Shown here: positions 10,720-19,608 of the stretch, piece after piece
Layout of the letters: every line of letters begins with the position of its first letter
Numbering within the stretch: position 1 is the stretch's first letter
From: Pseudomonas caricapapayae
GTDB taxonomy: Bacteria; Pseudomonadota; Gammaproteobacteria; Pseudomonadales; Pseudomonadaceae
DNA: 64,000 nucleotides
Direction: 5' to 3'
Assembly (NCBI RefSeq): GCF_001400735.1
Contig: NZ_LJPW01000108.1
Span: forward strand, 1 to 64,000
Notes under the pieces: model-generated
The model's input: only the letters and a program-made list of their open reading frames with translations
Told to the model about the DNA's origin: nothing
Databases searched by the model: none
Program-made: the position numbers and the translations under genes

Positions 10720-10926
10720 TGACGCAGAGCGTCAGGAAAGGCATTCCCACGCTGGAGCGTAGGAACGATAACCCACCCAACCATCGTGCGACGCTCTGCG
10801 TCGCATGCCGTTCCGGACGCACCTGCGTCCTCTTTGTGACGCGGAGCGTCGAGAACTGCATTCCCACGCTGGAGCGTAGGAACGATAATCAGCCCAACCA
10901 TCGTGCGAAGCTCTGCGTCCTCGATC
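10720..10926. repeat. Two-copy cluster of REP-like hairpin repeats
   Basis: Two copies of the motif CATTCCCACGCTGGAGCG, at 10742 and 10859, 117 bases apart, each with flanking dyads of the GACGC-NNN-GCGTC kind. The units match those of the 112-bp array at 19.1-19.6 kb but carry an altered spacer (ACCCACCCAACCATCG). The gap 10489-10988 otherwise holds a non-coding stretch (10489-10719) in which I see nothing definite. Small ORFs seen on both strands here are repeat artefacts. Confidence 0.85.
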
Positions 10927-10935
10927 CTCGTGGCC

Positions 10936-10965
10936 AATAAAAAGCCCCGCTGAAAAGCGGAGCTC
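10936..10965 (-). terminator. Rho-independent terminator after purM-purN-DUF3108
   Basis: Read on the minus strand, AGCTCCGCT and AGCGGGGCT form a stem with one G-T type mismatch and a 4-base loop, followed by TTTTTATTG. It lies 24 bases past the DUF3108 stop, so it ends the purM-purN-DUF3108 transcript. Confidence 0.8.
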
Positions 10966-10988
10966 TGTGTGGCGATGGGTCAGGGCAA

Positions 10989-11702
10989 TCAGCTGCCTTT
11001 GACGGCCTTGCCGTTGACGGTGCCGTCGAGCAAGACGATGTTGTATTCCTTGCCGTCGGTTTCGACCTGTTGCAAGCGCACCAACAGGTAATCCCAGTCT
11101 TTGGCGAACCACAGCACGGTAGTGCGCTTGCTTTGCGTCGGATCACGCACGCGCTCGACCTTGATTGCATCGACCTGGCCGGTCTTGGTGGTGACTTTTT
11201 CCGAACCCAGCACGCGGAAGTCGTAGGTGTCTACTTCATCACCGTCGACCACCTGATAGCTCATGCTCTTCTTGCCGTCGGCGATGTCATGTTGCAACGC
11301 CAGCTGATACGTGGACTTGTCGAGGATGCCACGGTTGAGCGGCAGCTTGATCGCATCGCCACGGTCGGTGCCGGTAACGAATTTGGTATTCCAGTCGAAC
11401 GCCAGATCAACCTTCTTGGACTTGCCCAGACCGCTGCGCTCGAAGCTGTAGGTCTGTGGTAACAACGTGTCCTTGTCGACTTTCAATGTGCTGACTTCGG
11501 TCAGGCTGGCGATCATCATCGATGCCTTGAAACTCAGTGTCCAGGTGCCATTGGCCCCGGCTTCCAGGCTGCGTTCGGCAGTACCGCTCATCGGCAGCTG
11601 CTTCCAGTCGGCGGTGTAGCTGGCGGAGAAAGGTTGAAGGTCTGCAGCCTGTACCGCAGGCAATGCGAGCAGAGCGAAAGCGAAGAGCAGAGCGCGACGC
11701 AT
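10989..11702 (-). CDS. DUF3108 domain periplasmic protein
   Basis: 237 residues with a clear signal peptide (hydrophobic run then PAVQAAD, cleavage near residue 19). The mature part is beta-rich, matches the DUF3108 pattern (ASYTADWKQLPMSGTAER near the start, then repeated strands), and has no transmembrane helix, so it is periplasmic. Function is not established. It follows purN by 8 bases and shares its terminator; this position after purMN is usual in pseudomonads but does not prove a purine role. Confidence 0.85.
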   Translation of the reverse strand: MRRALLFAFALLALPAVQAADLQPFSASYTADWKQLPMSGTAERSLEAGANGTWTLSFKASMMIASLTEVSTLKVDKDTLLPQTYSFERSGLGKSKKVDLAFDWNTKFVTGTDRGDAIKLPLNRGILDKSTYQLALQHDIADGKKSMSYQVVDGDEVDTYDFRVLGSEKVTTKTGQVDAIKVERVRDPTQSKRTTVLWFAKDWDYLLVRLQQVETDGKEYNIVLLDGTVNGKAVKGS

Positions 11703-11710
11703 AATATCTC

Positions 11711-12361
11711 CTAATGTCGAATCAGATGGCCGCTGGCCGGGAGTAGCTGGCTATCCAGTAACGCACCTTGTTCGCCAAGGCTCAATCGGCCTTCGGCAAA
11801 CCAGCGAATGGCCAGTGGGTAAATACGGTGCTCTTGAACATGAACCCGTTGCGCGAGCGCTGCTGGCGTGTCGTGCAACTGTACCGAAATAACTGCCTGT
11901 ACGACCAGCGGCCCGCCATCGAGTTCCTCGGTGACAAAATGCACGCTGCAACCATGCTCGGTGTCGCCGGCTTCCAGCGCACGCTTGTGCGTGTGCAGAC
12001 CTTTGTATCGCGGCAGCAGGGAAGGGTGAATGTTCAGCAGGCGGCCATGATAGTGGCGGACGAACCCTGCGCTGAGGATGCGCATGAATCCGGCCAGTAC
12101 CACCAACTGTGGCTGGAATGTGTCGATCAGTTCGATCAGCGCTGCATCGAAGGCCTCACGGCCTTCATACGCGGTGTGATCCAGCACGCAGGTGTCGATG
12201 CCAGCGTCTTTGGCGCGTTGCAGGCCGAACGCATCCGCACGGTTGGAAATCACTGCGCGGATGCGGACGGGGCTGGCCCCGTCCTTGAAACTGTCGATCA
12301 TCGCTTGCAGGTTGCCGCCGGTGCCGGACAGCAGCACCACGACATCGCAGATGGCCGGCAT
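11711..12361 (-). CDS. purN: Phosphoribosylglycinamide formyltransferase PurN
   Basis: 216 residues. It transfers the formyl group of 10-formyltetrahydrofolate to GAR, the third step of purine synthesis. It has the N-terminal VVLLSGTGGNLQAM phosphate-binding loop, the catalytic HPSLLPRYKG segment (asparagine, histidine and aspartate triad region) and the HFVTEELDGGP motif. The ATG at 12361 overlaps the purM stop (TGATG), so coupling is likely; one codon further upstream is a TTG that I do not favour. Confidence 0.95.
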   Translation of the reverse strand: MPAICDVVVLLSGTGGNLQAMIDSFKDGASPVRIRAVISNRADAFGLQRAKDAGIDTCVLDHTAYEGREAFDAALIELIDTFQPQLVVLAGFMRILSAGFVRHYHGRLLNIHPSLLPRYKGLHTHKRALEAGDTEHGCSVHFVTEELDGGPLVVQAVISVQLHDTPAALAQRVHVQEHRIYPLAIRWFAEGRLSLGEQGALLDSQLLPASGHLIRH

Positions 12362-13419
12362 CAATGCGCCTTGAGGTTTTTCAGCTCGACCTGTGCCGCA
12401 CCTTCGGCAGCGTCAGCGATCTGGCCGATCACCCATGGCTGCTCGCCAGCTTCGCGCAGAACCGTCAAGGCGGCTTCGACGTGTTCCTGAGCAACGCAGA
12501 TGACCATGCCCACGCCGCAGTTCAGTACGCGGTGCATTTCGTTTTCGGCGACGTTGCCTTGCTGCTGCAGCCAGTCAAACACGGCCGGACGCTGCCAGCT
12601 GGCGACATCGACCACCGCCTGAGCGCCTTCCGGCAGAACGCGCGGGATGTTGTCGAGCAGGCCGCCACCGGTGATGTGCGCCATGGCTTTGACTGCGCCG
12701 GTTTCCTTGATCAGCTTGAGCAACGGCTTGACGTAGATGCGGGTTGGCGCCATCAGCAGTTCGGTCAGCGGTTTGCCGTCCAGCTGGATGTTTTCGATAT
12801 CGGCACCGGCTACTTCGATGATCTTGCGGATCAGCGAATAACCGTTGGAGTGCGGGCCGGACGAGGGCAGGGCGAGCAGCGCGTCACCGGCAGCGACTTT
12901 CGAGCCGTCGATGATTTCGGCCTTTTCCACGACGCCGACGCAAAAGCCTGCCAGGTCGTAGTCTTCGCCTTCGTACATACCCGGCATTTCAGCGGTTTCG
13001 CCGCCTACCAGCGAGCAGCCGGCCAATTCGCAGCCAGCGCCAATACCGGTCACCACCTGAGCGGCAGTGTCGACGTTCAGCTTGCCGGTGGCGTAGTAGT
13101 CGAGGAAGAACAGCGGCTCTGCGCCGCAGACCACCAGGTCATTGACGCACATGGCGACCAGATCGATGCCGATGGTGTCGTGCTTGTTCAGGTTCAGCGC
13201 CAGACGCAGCTTGGTGCCCACGCCGTCTGTGCCGGACACCAGCACTGGCTGCTTGTAGCCAGCCGGGATTTCGCAGAGGGCGCCGAAGCCTCCCAGGCCG
13301 CCCATGACTTCCGGACGCTTGGTGCGCTTGGCGACGCTCTTGATGCGTTCGACCAATGCTTCACCGGCGTCGATGTCTACACCGGCGTCTTTATAGCTCA
13401 GGGAGGGTTGCTTGCTCAT
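12361..13419 (-). CDS. purM: Phosphoribosylformylglycinamidine cyclo-ligase PurM
   Basis: 352 residues. It is the ATP-dependent AIR synthetase, fifth step of purine synthesis, usually a dimer in the cytosol. Motifs include [12 protein letters not shown] at the start, the glycine-rich [15 protein letters not shown] and [11 protein letters not shown]. It is the first gene of the purM-purN-DUF3108 unit and is divergent from the DUF2066 gene. The 342-base gap 13420-13761 must hold both promoters; it contains a possible 18-codon ORF at 13664-13720 but no other gene I can support. Confidence 0.97.
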   Translation of the reverse strand: MSKQPSLSYKDAGVDIDAGEALVERIKSVAKRTKRPEVMGGLGGFGALCEIPAGYKQPVLVSGTDGVGTKLRLALNLNKHDTIGIDLVAMCVNDLVVCGAEPLFFLDYYATGKLNVDTAAQVVTGIGAGCELAGCSLVGGETAEMPGMYEGEDYDLAGFCVGVVEKAEIIDGSKVAAGDALLALPSSGPHSNGYSLIRKIIEVAGADIENIQLDGKPLTELLMAPTRIYVKPLLKLIKETGAVKAMAHITGGGLLDNIPRVLPEGAQAVVDVASWQRPAVFDWLQQQGNVAENEMHRVLNCGVGMVICVAQEHVEAALTVLREAGEQPWVIGQIADAAEGAAQVELKNLKAH

Positions 13420-13761
13420 AAAAAATCCAGGCCTTTAGGGGGGATTCGGAGGTATCGACCGCTGCGTTGGGACCCGTTCAGCACCGCGCTGTCATGCGGT
13501 GGTAATGTTGGGCCGTGGCGATTGCCGGTCTGCGAAGGCGCGCGATTTTATCAGGCTTGCTCCCCAGGGGCCATCCTTGCGCCGACAACAGGGCGGTGTT
13601 GCACCAAATAAACCTGATGTGGCGTCAGCTGTCAGTGCGAGTGCAGACGTTTAAGGTGTACTTTATGCGCAAATTGAATGATTGGTGGCTCAAGGCTGTC
13701 CCAGACTTGCACACCTCCTGAAACAGCTTCTTTTTTACTTTTTTCCGTTCGGGAACTGTCC

Positions 13762-14862
13762 ATGCGTTTTTCCAGAATTATTCTAGCCGGCTGTCTGTCC
13801 TTGATCAGCCTCCCCAGCCTCGCTGAAACGGTCAGCAACCTTTATCAGGTTCGTGAACCGGTCAATGGCCAGTCGCCCGATGAGCGCACGCGGGCCACGC
13901 AGGCCGCCGTCGACACCCTGGTGCTGCGTCTGACCGGCGACGCCAAAGCTGCGCAGGGTTCGGCCATCGCCGCGCTGCGCAAGGATCCGCAGCAGATCAT
14001 CAGCCAGTACGGCTACGAGGCCGGCCCACCGGAGACCCTGCTGGTGGACTTCGATCCGGCCACCACCGACCGTGCCCTGCGCGATGCCGGTTTGTCGATC
14101 TGGGGCAGTAATCGACCGTCGATTCTCGGCTGGTGGCTGAATGACTCGGTCGAAGGCTCGAATCTGGTCGGTGACGGGCAGGCGGCGGCCGAGCCGTTGC
14201 GGCGTGCTGCCCAGCACCGCGGCCTGCCGTTGCGTCTGCCACTGGCTGATTTGAGTGAACAGGGTATCGGTAACGCGAAAACGCTGGAGGGCACTGATCC
14301 TGCGCCGCTCAAGGAGGCTTCCGAGCGCTACGGTGCCGACGCGATACTGGCCGTGCACGCCAAGGAAGACGCTGGTCAGTGGCAGGGCAAGTGGCGCTTG
14401 TGGCTGGGCGATCAGCGTGAGCAGGGCACGGCGACCGGCGTTACCCCGGAGGCGCTGGCTGATGCGGTGCTGCTGTCGGTGAGTCAGCGTCTGGCGCCGC
14501 GTTTCGTCGCCAAGCCCGGTGCCTCCACCGGTCTGCTGGTGCAGGTCCAAGGCATGACGCTCGAGCGTTATGCACAACTGCTTCAGTTACTTGATCCGTT
14601 CGGCGTGCGTCTGAGCTCTGTCGACGGCGATAAAGTGGTGTTTGAAGTCAGTGGCAGCACCGAGCAACTGCGCTCGCAACTGTCGCTGGCCAAATTGCAG
14701 GAAGTGCCTGCAAGTGAAGCAGTTGCTGCGACACCGCCCGCCGCACCTGTCGATGCTGCGGCTCCGGTTGCGCCTGCTGCAGGTGCTGCTCCTGTGCCCG
14801 CACCCGCACCTGCCCCGATGATTGTCCCGGCGTCTGCGCCACAGCTTTATTTCCGCTGGTAA
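13762..14862 (+). CDS. DUF2066 domain periplasmic protein
   Basis: 366 residues. A signal peptide (SLISLPSLAET) puts the mature protein in the periplasm. Residues from about 22 match DUF2066, with the family's LYQVREPV and LVLRLTGD segments. The C-terminal tail (about 320-360) is an alanine- and proline-rich linker ending in PQLYFRW, which suggests a flexible or envelope-spanning tail. I chose the ATG at 13762 because it starts the signal peptide. The gene is followed by a PerM-type permease and hda, a conserved pseudomonad order. Function is unknown. Confidence 0.85.
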   Translation: MRFSRIILAGCLSLISLPSLAETVSNLYQVREPVNGQSPDERTRATQAAVDTLVLRLTGDAKAAQGSAIAALRKDPQQIISQYGYEAGPPETLLVDFDPATTDRALRDAGLSIWGSNRPSILGWWLNDSVEGSNLVGDGQAAAEPLRRAAQHRGLPLRLPLADLSEQGIGNAKTLEGTDPAPLKEASERYGADAILAVHAKEDAGQWQGKWRLWLGDQREQGTATGVTPEALADAVLLSVSQRLAPRFVAKPGASTGLLVQVQGMTLERYAQLLQLLDPFGVRLSSVDGDKVVFEVSGSTEQLRSQLSLAKLQEVPASEAVAATPPAAPVDAAAPVAPAAGAAPVPAPAPAPMIVPASAPQLYFRW

Positions 14863-14901
14863 TCCGGCAAAAACGCTTTTCCATTGGGTTGAGGGATGTT
14901 G

Positions 14902-15975
14902 ATGACTGATACGCGGCGTTGGTTCTGGATCGGCGGCCTGGCCTTGCTGGTCGCTTTCGTGGTGCTGCTGCACACGATCCTCACCCCCTTCCTGGTGGCA
15001 TTGCTGCTGGCTTATATGGGCGATCCGCTGGTGGATCGCCTGGAACGCGCCGGCCTGTCCAGAACCTTGAGCGTGGTGGCCGTTTTCGGGCTATTCACAC
15101 TGGTGCTCATGGCGTTGCTGCTGGTGCTGGTGCCAATGCTGGCAAAGCAACTGTTCCGTCTTTACGAGCTGGCCCCGCAGATCCTCGACTGGCTGCAACA
15201 CTCGGCGCTGCCGTGGGTACAGGCCAAGTTCGGTCTGGCAGACGGGTTCTGGAAGTTCGACAAGATCAAGGCTGCCATTTCCGAGCATATGGGCCAGGCC
15301 GGGGATATAGTTTCCGTCGTGCTGTCTCAGGCTACGGCCTCCAGTCTGGCGCTGATCGGCTGGCTGACCAATCTGGTGCTGATCCCGGTGGTGTGCTTCT
15401 ACCTGCTGCGTGACTGGGACATCATGACCGGCAAGATCCGTGGTCTGCTGCCGCGTCAGCGTGAAGGTCAAATCGTCAAGCTGGCGGGCGAGTGCCACGA
15501 GGTGCTGGGCGCGTTCATACGTGGACAGCTACTGGTCATGGTCGGCCTCGGCGTGATCTACGCAGCCGGCCTGATGCTGGTCGGACTGGAGCTGGGTCTG
15601 TTGATCGGGGTGATTGCCGGTCTGGCAGCCATCGTTCCTTATATGGGCTTTGTGATCGGTATTGGTTCGGCGTTGGTAGCCGGTCTGTTCCAGTTTGGCG
15701 GCGACCTGTACCCGATGATGGGTATCGTTGCTGTATTCATGATCGGTCAGGCCCTTGAAGGGATGGTGCTGACGCCATTGCTGGTAGGGGATCGTATCGG
15801 TCTGCACCCGGTGGCGGTGATCTTTGCGATTCTGGCGGGCGGTGAACTGTTCGGGTTTACCGGGATTCTGCTGGCACTGCCGGTTGCCGCAGTGATCATG
15901 GTGCTGGTGCGCCATATGCATGATGTTTACAAAGACTCGGAAATCTACGCAGGCGCGGACGATCCCGAGCTGTAA
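14902..15975 (+). CDS. AI-2E/PerM family inner-membrane permease
   Basis: 357 residues with about seven to eight hydrophobic helices: two near the N-terminus, one with ALIGWLTNLVLIPVVCFYLLRDWD near 150-175, then several in the C-terminal half around the LVMVGLGVIYAAG and LLIGVIAGLAAIVPYMGF segments. This is the AI-2E transporter (PerM/YdiK) family. Substrates are generally not known, and some members export AI-2. GAGGG sits 7 bases before the ATG at 14902; a second ATG at 14896 overlaps that site and is less likely. Confidence 0.9.
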   Translation: MTDTRRWFWIGGLALLVAFVVLLHTILTPFLVALLLAYMGDPLVDRLERAGLSRTLSVVAVFGLFTLVLMALLLVLVPMLAKQLFRLYELAPQILDWLQHSALPWVQAKFGLADGFWKFDKIKAAISEHMGQAGDIVSVVLSQATASSLALIGWLTNLVLIPVVCFYLLRDWDIMTGKIRGLLPRQREGQIVKLAGECHEVLGAFIRGQLLVMVGLGVIYAAGLMLVGLELGLLIGVIAGLAAIVPYMGFVIGIGSALVAGLFQFGGDLYPMMGIVAVFMIGQALEGMVLTPLLVGDRIGLHPVAVIFAILAGGELFGFTGILLALPVAAVIMVLVRHMHDVYKDSEIYAGADDPEL

Positions 15976-16190
15976 GGGTAATCCGGGCTTCCTCGCTCAC
16001 CGGCGAGAGGCCCGGACAGGCAATGCATGCATCCCGTCAATCGGTCCTGCCCGACCCGCGCTTTACTCACTTTGACGCAAACCTTTGATTTTGCTTGAGG
16101 TCTGTCGCATTGTGCGACCAGCCTCACGGGTATAAACTTTGCGCTCTTTACACAGAGGCCCTTGACGGTTTGCATGAGCCGTTAGTCAGC

Positions 16191-16895
16191 ATGAAACCGA
16201 TTCAGCTGCCCCTGAGTGTGCGTCTGCGTGATGACGCCACTTTCATCAACTACTACCCAGGCGCCAACGCCGCTGCACTCGGCTATGTCGAGCGGCTGTG
16301 CGAAGCCGACGCCGGCTGGACCGAAAGCCTCATCTATTTGTGGGGCAAGGACGGGGTAGGGCGCACGCACTTGCTGCAGGCTGCGTGCCTGCGTTTCGAG
16401 CAGATGGGCGAGCCTGCGGTTTACCTGCCACTGGCCGAAGTCATAGATGAAGGTATCGAGCTGTTCGACCATCTCGAACAGTACGAGCTGGTGTGTCTGG
16501 ACGACCTGCAGGCCGTGGTCGGCAAGCCGGACTGGGAAGAAGCCCTGTTTCATCTGTTCAATCGTCTGCGTGACAGCGGGCGTCGTCTGCTTATTGCTGC
16601 GTCGAAATCGCCCCGCGAACTGCCGGTCAAACTCCCTGATCTGAAATCCCGCCTGACCATGGCGCTGGTATTCCAGATGCGCGGACTGTCTGACGAAGAC
16701 AAGTTGCGTGCGCTGCAACTGCGTGCTTCGCGGCGCGGCCTGCACCTGACTGACGAGGTCGGCCATTTTATCCTCACCCGCGGTACGCGCAGCATGAGCG
16801 CCCTGTTCGAGTTGCTCGAGCGTCTCGATCAGGCGTCACTCCAGGAAAAGCGCAAACTGACCATTCCCTTCCTTAAAGAGACGCTCGGGTGGTAG
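16191..16895 (+). CDS. hda: DnaA regulatory inactivator Hda
   Basis: 234 residues. It is a AAA+ protein like DnaA domain III, without the DNA-binding domain. With the DNA-loaded sliding clamp it stimulates ATP hydrolysis by DnaA and so limits re-initiation. The N-terminal clamp-binding motif is in QLPLSVRL. The Walker A region reads WGKDGVGRTH, Walker B is LVCLDDLQ, and sensor regions follow. The start is the ATG at 16191 (MKPIQLPL), the usual family N-terminus. An imperfect dyad with TATAAA downstream lies about 60-95 bases before it. Confidence 0.95.
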   Translation: MKPIQLPLSVRLRDDATFINYYPGANAAALGYVERLCEADAGWTESLIYLWGKDGVGRTHLLQAACLRFEQMGEPAVYLPLAEVIDEGIELFDHLEQYELVCLDDLQAVVGKPDWEEALFHLFNRLRDSGRRLLIAASKSPRELPVKLPDLKSRLTMALVFQMRGLSDEDKLRALQLRASRRGLHLTDEVGHFILTRGTRSMSALFELLERLDQASLQEKRKLTIPFLKETLGW

Positions 16896-17653
16896 ATCAG
16901 GCGCTGGTGATGCAGACGGCGGCAGCGCTGCGCCATGCACAACGGATTCTGGTAATCACCGGAGCCGGCCTGTCGGCTGATTCGGGGCTGCCGACCTATC
17001 GCGGCACAGGTGGTCTCTACAACGGCAAGACCGATGATGGCCTGCCGATAGAAGTGGCCTTGTCCGGGCCGATGCTGCGCCGTGACCCTGAGCTGTGCTG
17101 GAAGTACATCGCCGAATTGGGCAAGGCCTGTCTTGGCGGTGAGCCCAATAGTGCGCATTACGCCATCGCTCAGTTGCAGCGCATCAAGCCCGAGTGCTGG
17201 GTACTGACCCAGAACGTCGACGGTTATCATCGTGCTGCCGGGAGCCCGCCGGAGCGTTTGATCGAGATTCACGGGCAACTTTCGCCCTTGTTCTGTCAAT
17301 CCTGCGGAGCTGAAGATCCTCAGCTGAGTGAGCACTTGCAGCGACCATTGCCGCCTTTGTGCCGGATATGTAGTGGCATTCTGCGACCGTCCGTCGTTCT
17401 TTTTCAGGAAATGCTCCCCGATGGGGCACTGAAAACACTGTATGAACAACTGGCTAAAGGCTATGACGCAGTATTGAGTATCGGCACTACGGCAAGCTTC
17501 CCCTACATTCACGAGCCTGTCATTCGCACCAGAGTTTCCGGGGGTTTTACGGCAGAAATCAATCCGCAGCCGACCGATCACAGTGCGCAGATGGACGTCT
17601 TTTTGCAGTGCCGGGCGTCACATGTCATGGCCGAACTCATAAGTCACATCTAG
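16889..17653 (+). CDS. SIR2-family NAD-dependent protein deacylase (sirtuin)
   Basis: 254 residues. It uses NAD to remove acyl groups from lysine. It shows the sirtuin NAD motif GAGLSADSGLPTYRG, the TQNVDGYH motif, the catalytic histidine in IEIHGQL, and two cysteine pairs (CQSC and CRIC) for structural zinc. The start is a GTG that overlaps the end of hda by 7 bases. It resembles CobB-type enzymes, but the name would clash with the cobyrinate synthase gene in this window, so no symbol is given. The exact acyl specificity cannot be read. Confidence 0.9.
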   Translation: MVDQALVMQTAAALRHAQRILVITGAGLSADSGLPTYRGTGGLYNGKTDDGLPIEVALSGPMLRRDPELCWKYIAELGKACLGGEPNSAHYAIAQLQRIKPECWVLTQNVDGYHRAAGSPPERLIEIHGQLSPLFCQSCGAEDPQLSEHLQRPLPPLCRICSGILRPSVVLFQEMLPDGALKTLYEQLAKGYDAVLSIGTTASFPYIHEPVIRTRVSGGFTAEINPQPTDHSAQMDVFLQCRASHVMAELISHI

Positions 17654-17728
17654 TTCGATTGAATTTGCAAATCACCTTCATAAAAGGCATAGTCTCGCCA
17701 TCTTAACTAGTCAGCCACGGTTGTGCCC

Positions 17729-18457
17729 ATGCAGGTTGTTCGCTTCGCACCCCTCGTGCCTCTCGCACTCGTTACATTCCTCTTCGGTTGCTCGGCCAAT
17801 ATGCCGGTCGCACAGCATGAACAGGCCCAGCCCGTTCCGCGTTATCAGAGCGCCAACGCTGTGAATGCCCAGTCCGCAGCCCGTCGTGCCGACGCAGCAG
17901 CCTTGCAGGACGAGATGGCCACCGAAGACGAGTTGGCCCAGTTCTCCGACAACAAGTCTTACCAGCTGCCGGTTCTGGCCGACAGTATCCTGGAACGTGG
18001 CAAATCCCTGATCGGTACCCGCTACAAGTTCGGCGGCACGTCGACTTCTTCGGGGTTCGATTGCAGCGGCTTTATCGGTTACCTGTTTCGCGAGGAGGCT
18101 GGCATGAGCCTGCCGCGTTCCACGCGTGAAATGATCAACGTCGATGCACCGCTGGTCTCGCGCAAGAACCTTCAACCTGGCGACGTGCTGTTCTTCAGCA
18201 CCCGCGGCCGCGGCCGTGTCAGCCATGCAGCGATCTATGCCGGTAATCAGCAGTTCATCCACTCCAGCAGTCGCCGCAGCGGCGGTGTGCGCATCGACAG
18301 CCTTGATGACGCCTACTGGAGCAAGACATTCATCGAGGCCAAGCGGCCTCTGGCAATGGCGCCAGGCACTGTCGCTGTAAAGTCGACGCCTGAGGCCACG
18401 CAGACAACGGCGATGACTTCGACTACAGTCAAGACCGCGCCAAAGCGGCGTAAATAA
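17729..18457 (+). CDS. NlpC/P60 family lipoprotein, putative peptidoglycan endopeptidase
   Basis: 242 residues. A signal peptide with FLFGC puts a lipid cysteine at residue 21. After a charged linker, the NlpC/P60 domain begins near residue 90. The catalytic cysteine lies in GFDCSGF and the histidine in VSHAAIYAG. Such enzymes cut the D-glutamyl-diaminopimelate bond in cell-wall peptides. The C-terminal tail is lysine- and threonine-rich. It is the first of two tandem paralogues, separated by a terminator. Confidence 0.9.
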   Translation: MQVVRFAPLVPLALVTFLFGCSANMPVAQHEQAQPVPRYQSANAVNAQSAARRADAAALQDEMATEDELAQFSDNKSYQLPVLADSILERGKSLIGTRYKFGGTSTSSGFDCSGFIGYLFREEAGMSLPRSTREMINVDAPLVSRKNLQPGDVLFFSTRGRGRVSHAAIYAGNQQFIHSSSRRSGGVRIDSLDDAYWSKTFIEAKRPLAMAPGTVAVKSTPEATQTTAMTSTTVKTAPKRRK

Positions 18458-18466
18458 AATAGAACG

Positions 18467-18501
18467 CGCAGAACAAGGCCTTCGGGTCTTTCTGCGTTTT
18501 T
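18467..18501 (+). terminator. Rho-independent terminator between the two NlpC/P60 genes
   Basis: CGCAGAA pairs with TTCTGCG, with a partly paired upper stem closed by a TTCG tetraloop, followed by TTTTT. It should reduce read-through from the first to the second NlpC/P60 gene. Confidence 0.75.
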
Positions 18502-18547
18502 GAGCTTCTCGGCAGCGTAAGCCGCATCCGGATAGGTTGTTGTGGTT

Positions 18548-19093
18548 ATGTCGATTGCGTTGCGCCTGATAGTCATCTCTGTTGCTGCGTTGCTGGGGGC
18601 TTGTGCCAGCGCGCCGCCACCGCCCAAAGCACCCCGGATCGTTCAGCGTCCGGTGGTTACTGCTCCTCCCCAGATTCTTTCTCCAGCCGCCGAAGACGTG
18701 CTGTTTCGCGCGCTGGGGCTGGTCGGCACGCCTTATCGCTGGGGCGGCAACACGCCAGACTCCGGTTTTGACTGCAGCGGTCTTATAGGTTATGTCTATC
18801 GTGATGCGGCGGGTATCTCTCTGCCGCGCTCCACGCGCGAGATGATCGTGATGGGCGCACCGAATATTCGGCGCGAGCAATTGCAGTCGGGGGATCTGGT
18901 GTTTTTCGCCACATCGGGCGGTTCGCAGGTTTCCCATGCGGGGATCTATGTCGGCGAAGGCCGCTTCGTGCATGCCCCGGCCAGCGGCGGCACGGTCAAG
19001 CTCGATAGCCTCGACAAGCCCTACTGGCAGAAAGCCTACCTCAACGCCAAGCGCGTCATTCAGCCAGCCAATCTGGCACAGATTCGGCCGTAG
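18548..19093 (+). CDS. NlpC/P60 family lipoprotein, second copy
   Basis: 181 residues. The lipobox LLGAC places the lipid cysteine at residue 19, followed by a proline-rich spacer. The domain has the catalytic cysteine in GFDCSGL and the histidine in VSHAGIYVG, and the LPRSTREMI segment that its upstream neighbour also has, so the two arose by tandem duplication. It is shorter because it lacks the first copy's long linker and basic tail. The ATG at 18548 is preferred to a GTG two codons earlier. Its 3' end abuts the 112-bp repeat array. Confidence 0.9.
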   Translation: MSIALRLIVISVAALLGACASAPPPPKAPRIVQRPVVTAPPQILSPAAEDVLFRALGLVGTPYRWGGNTPDSGFDCSGLIGYVYRDAAGISLPRSTREMIVMGAPNIRREQLQSGDLVFFATSGGSQVSHAGIYVGEGRFVHAPASGGTVKLDSLDKPYWQKAYLNAKRVIQPANLAQIRP

Positions 19094-19110
19094 CGCTCTG
19101 GCCAAAACTT

Positions 19111-19594
19111 ATCATCGTAACTATCGTGCGACGCTCTACGTCGCACGCCGTTCCGGACGCTTCGCGTCCTCTTGCGACGCAGAGCGTCGAGAACTGCATT
19201 CCCACGCTGGAGCGTAGGAACGATCATCGTAACTATCGTGCGACGCTCTGCGTCGCATGCCGTTCCGGACGCTCCGCGTCCTCTTGCGACGCGGAGCTTC
19301 GAGAACTGCATTCCCACGCTGGAGCGTAGGAACGATCATCGTAACTATCGTGCGACGCTCTGCGTCGCATGCCGCTCCGGATGCTTCGCGTCCTCTTGCG
19401 ACGCGGAGCTTCGAGAACTGCATTCCCACGCTGGAGCGTAGGAACGATCATCGTAACTATCGTGCGACGCTCTGCGTCGCATGCCGCTCCGGACGCTCCG
19501 CGTCCTCTTGCGACGCAGAGCGTCGAGAACTGCATTCCCACGCTGGAGCGTAGGAACGATCATCGTAACTATCGTGCGGCGCTCTGCGTCGCAC
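19111..19594. repeat. Tandem array of 112-bp hairpin-rich units
   Basis: Four copies of CATTCCCACGCTGGAGCG start at 19197, 19309, 19421 and 19533, exactly 112 bases apart, with partial units at both ends. Each unit can form four short hairpins: GCGACGC-TCT-GCGTCGC, GGACGC-TCC-GCGTCC, CGACGC-AGA-GCGTCG and an imperfect CACGCT-GG-AGCGT. Units differ at only a few positions, some of them paired changes that keep or weaken a stem. The array fills the whole gap between two convergent genes and replaces any ordinary terminator. ORFs on both strands here come from the repeat period. Confidence 0.93.
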
Positions 19595-19608
19595 CCCTGC
19601 ACTCGGCG

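Noticed and set aside
17711..19105. 464-codon minus-strand ORF across both NlpC/P60 genes
   Set aside because: Arginine- and cysteine-rich antisense shadow without ordered domains; both sense genes have lipoboxes and catalytic motifs.
19111..19594. Possible CRISPR array
   Set aside because: The whole 112-bp unit is conserved with no unique spacers, and no cas genes are near.
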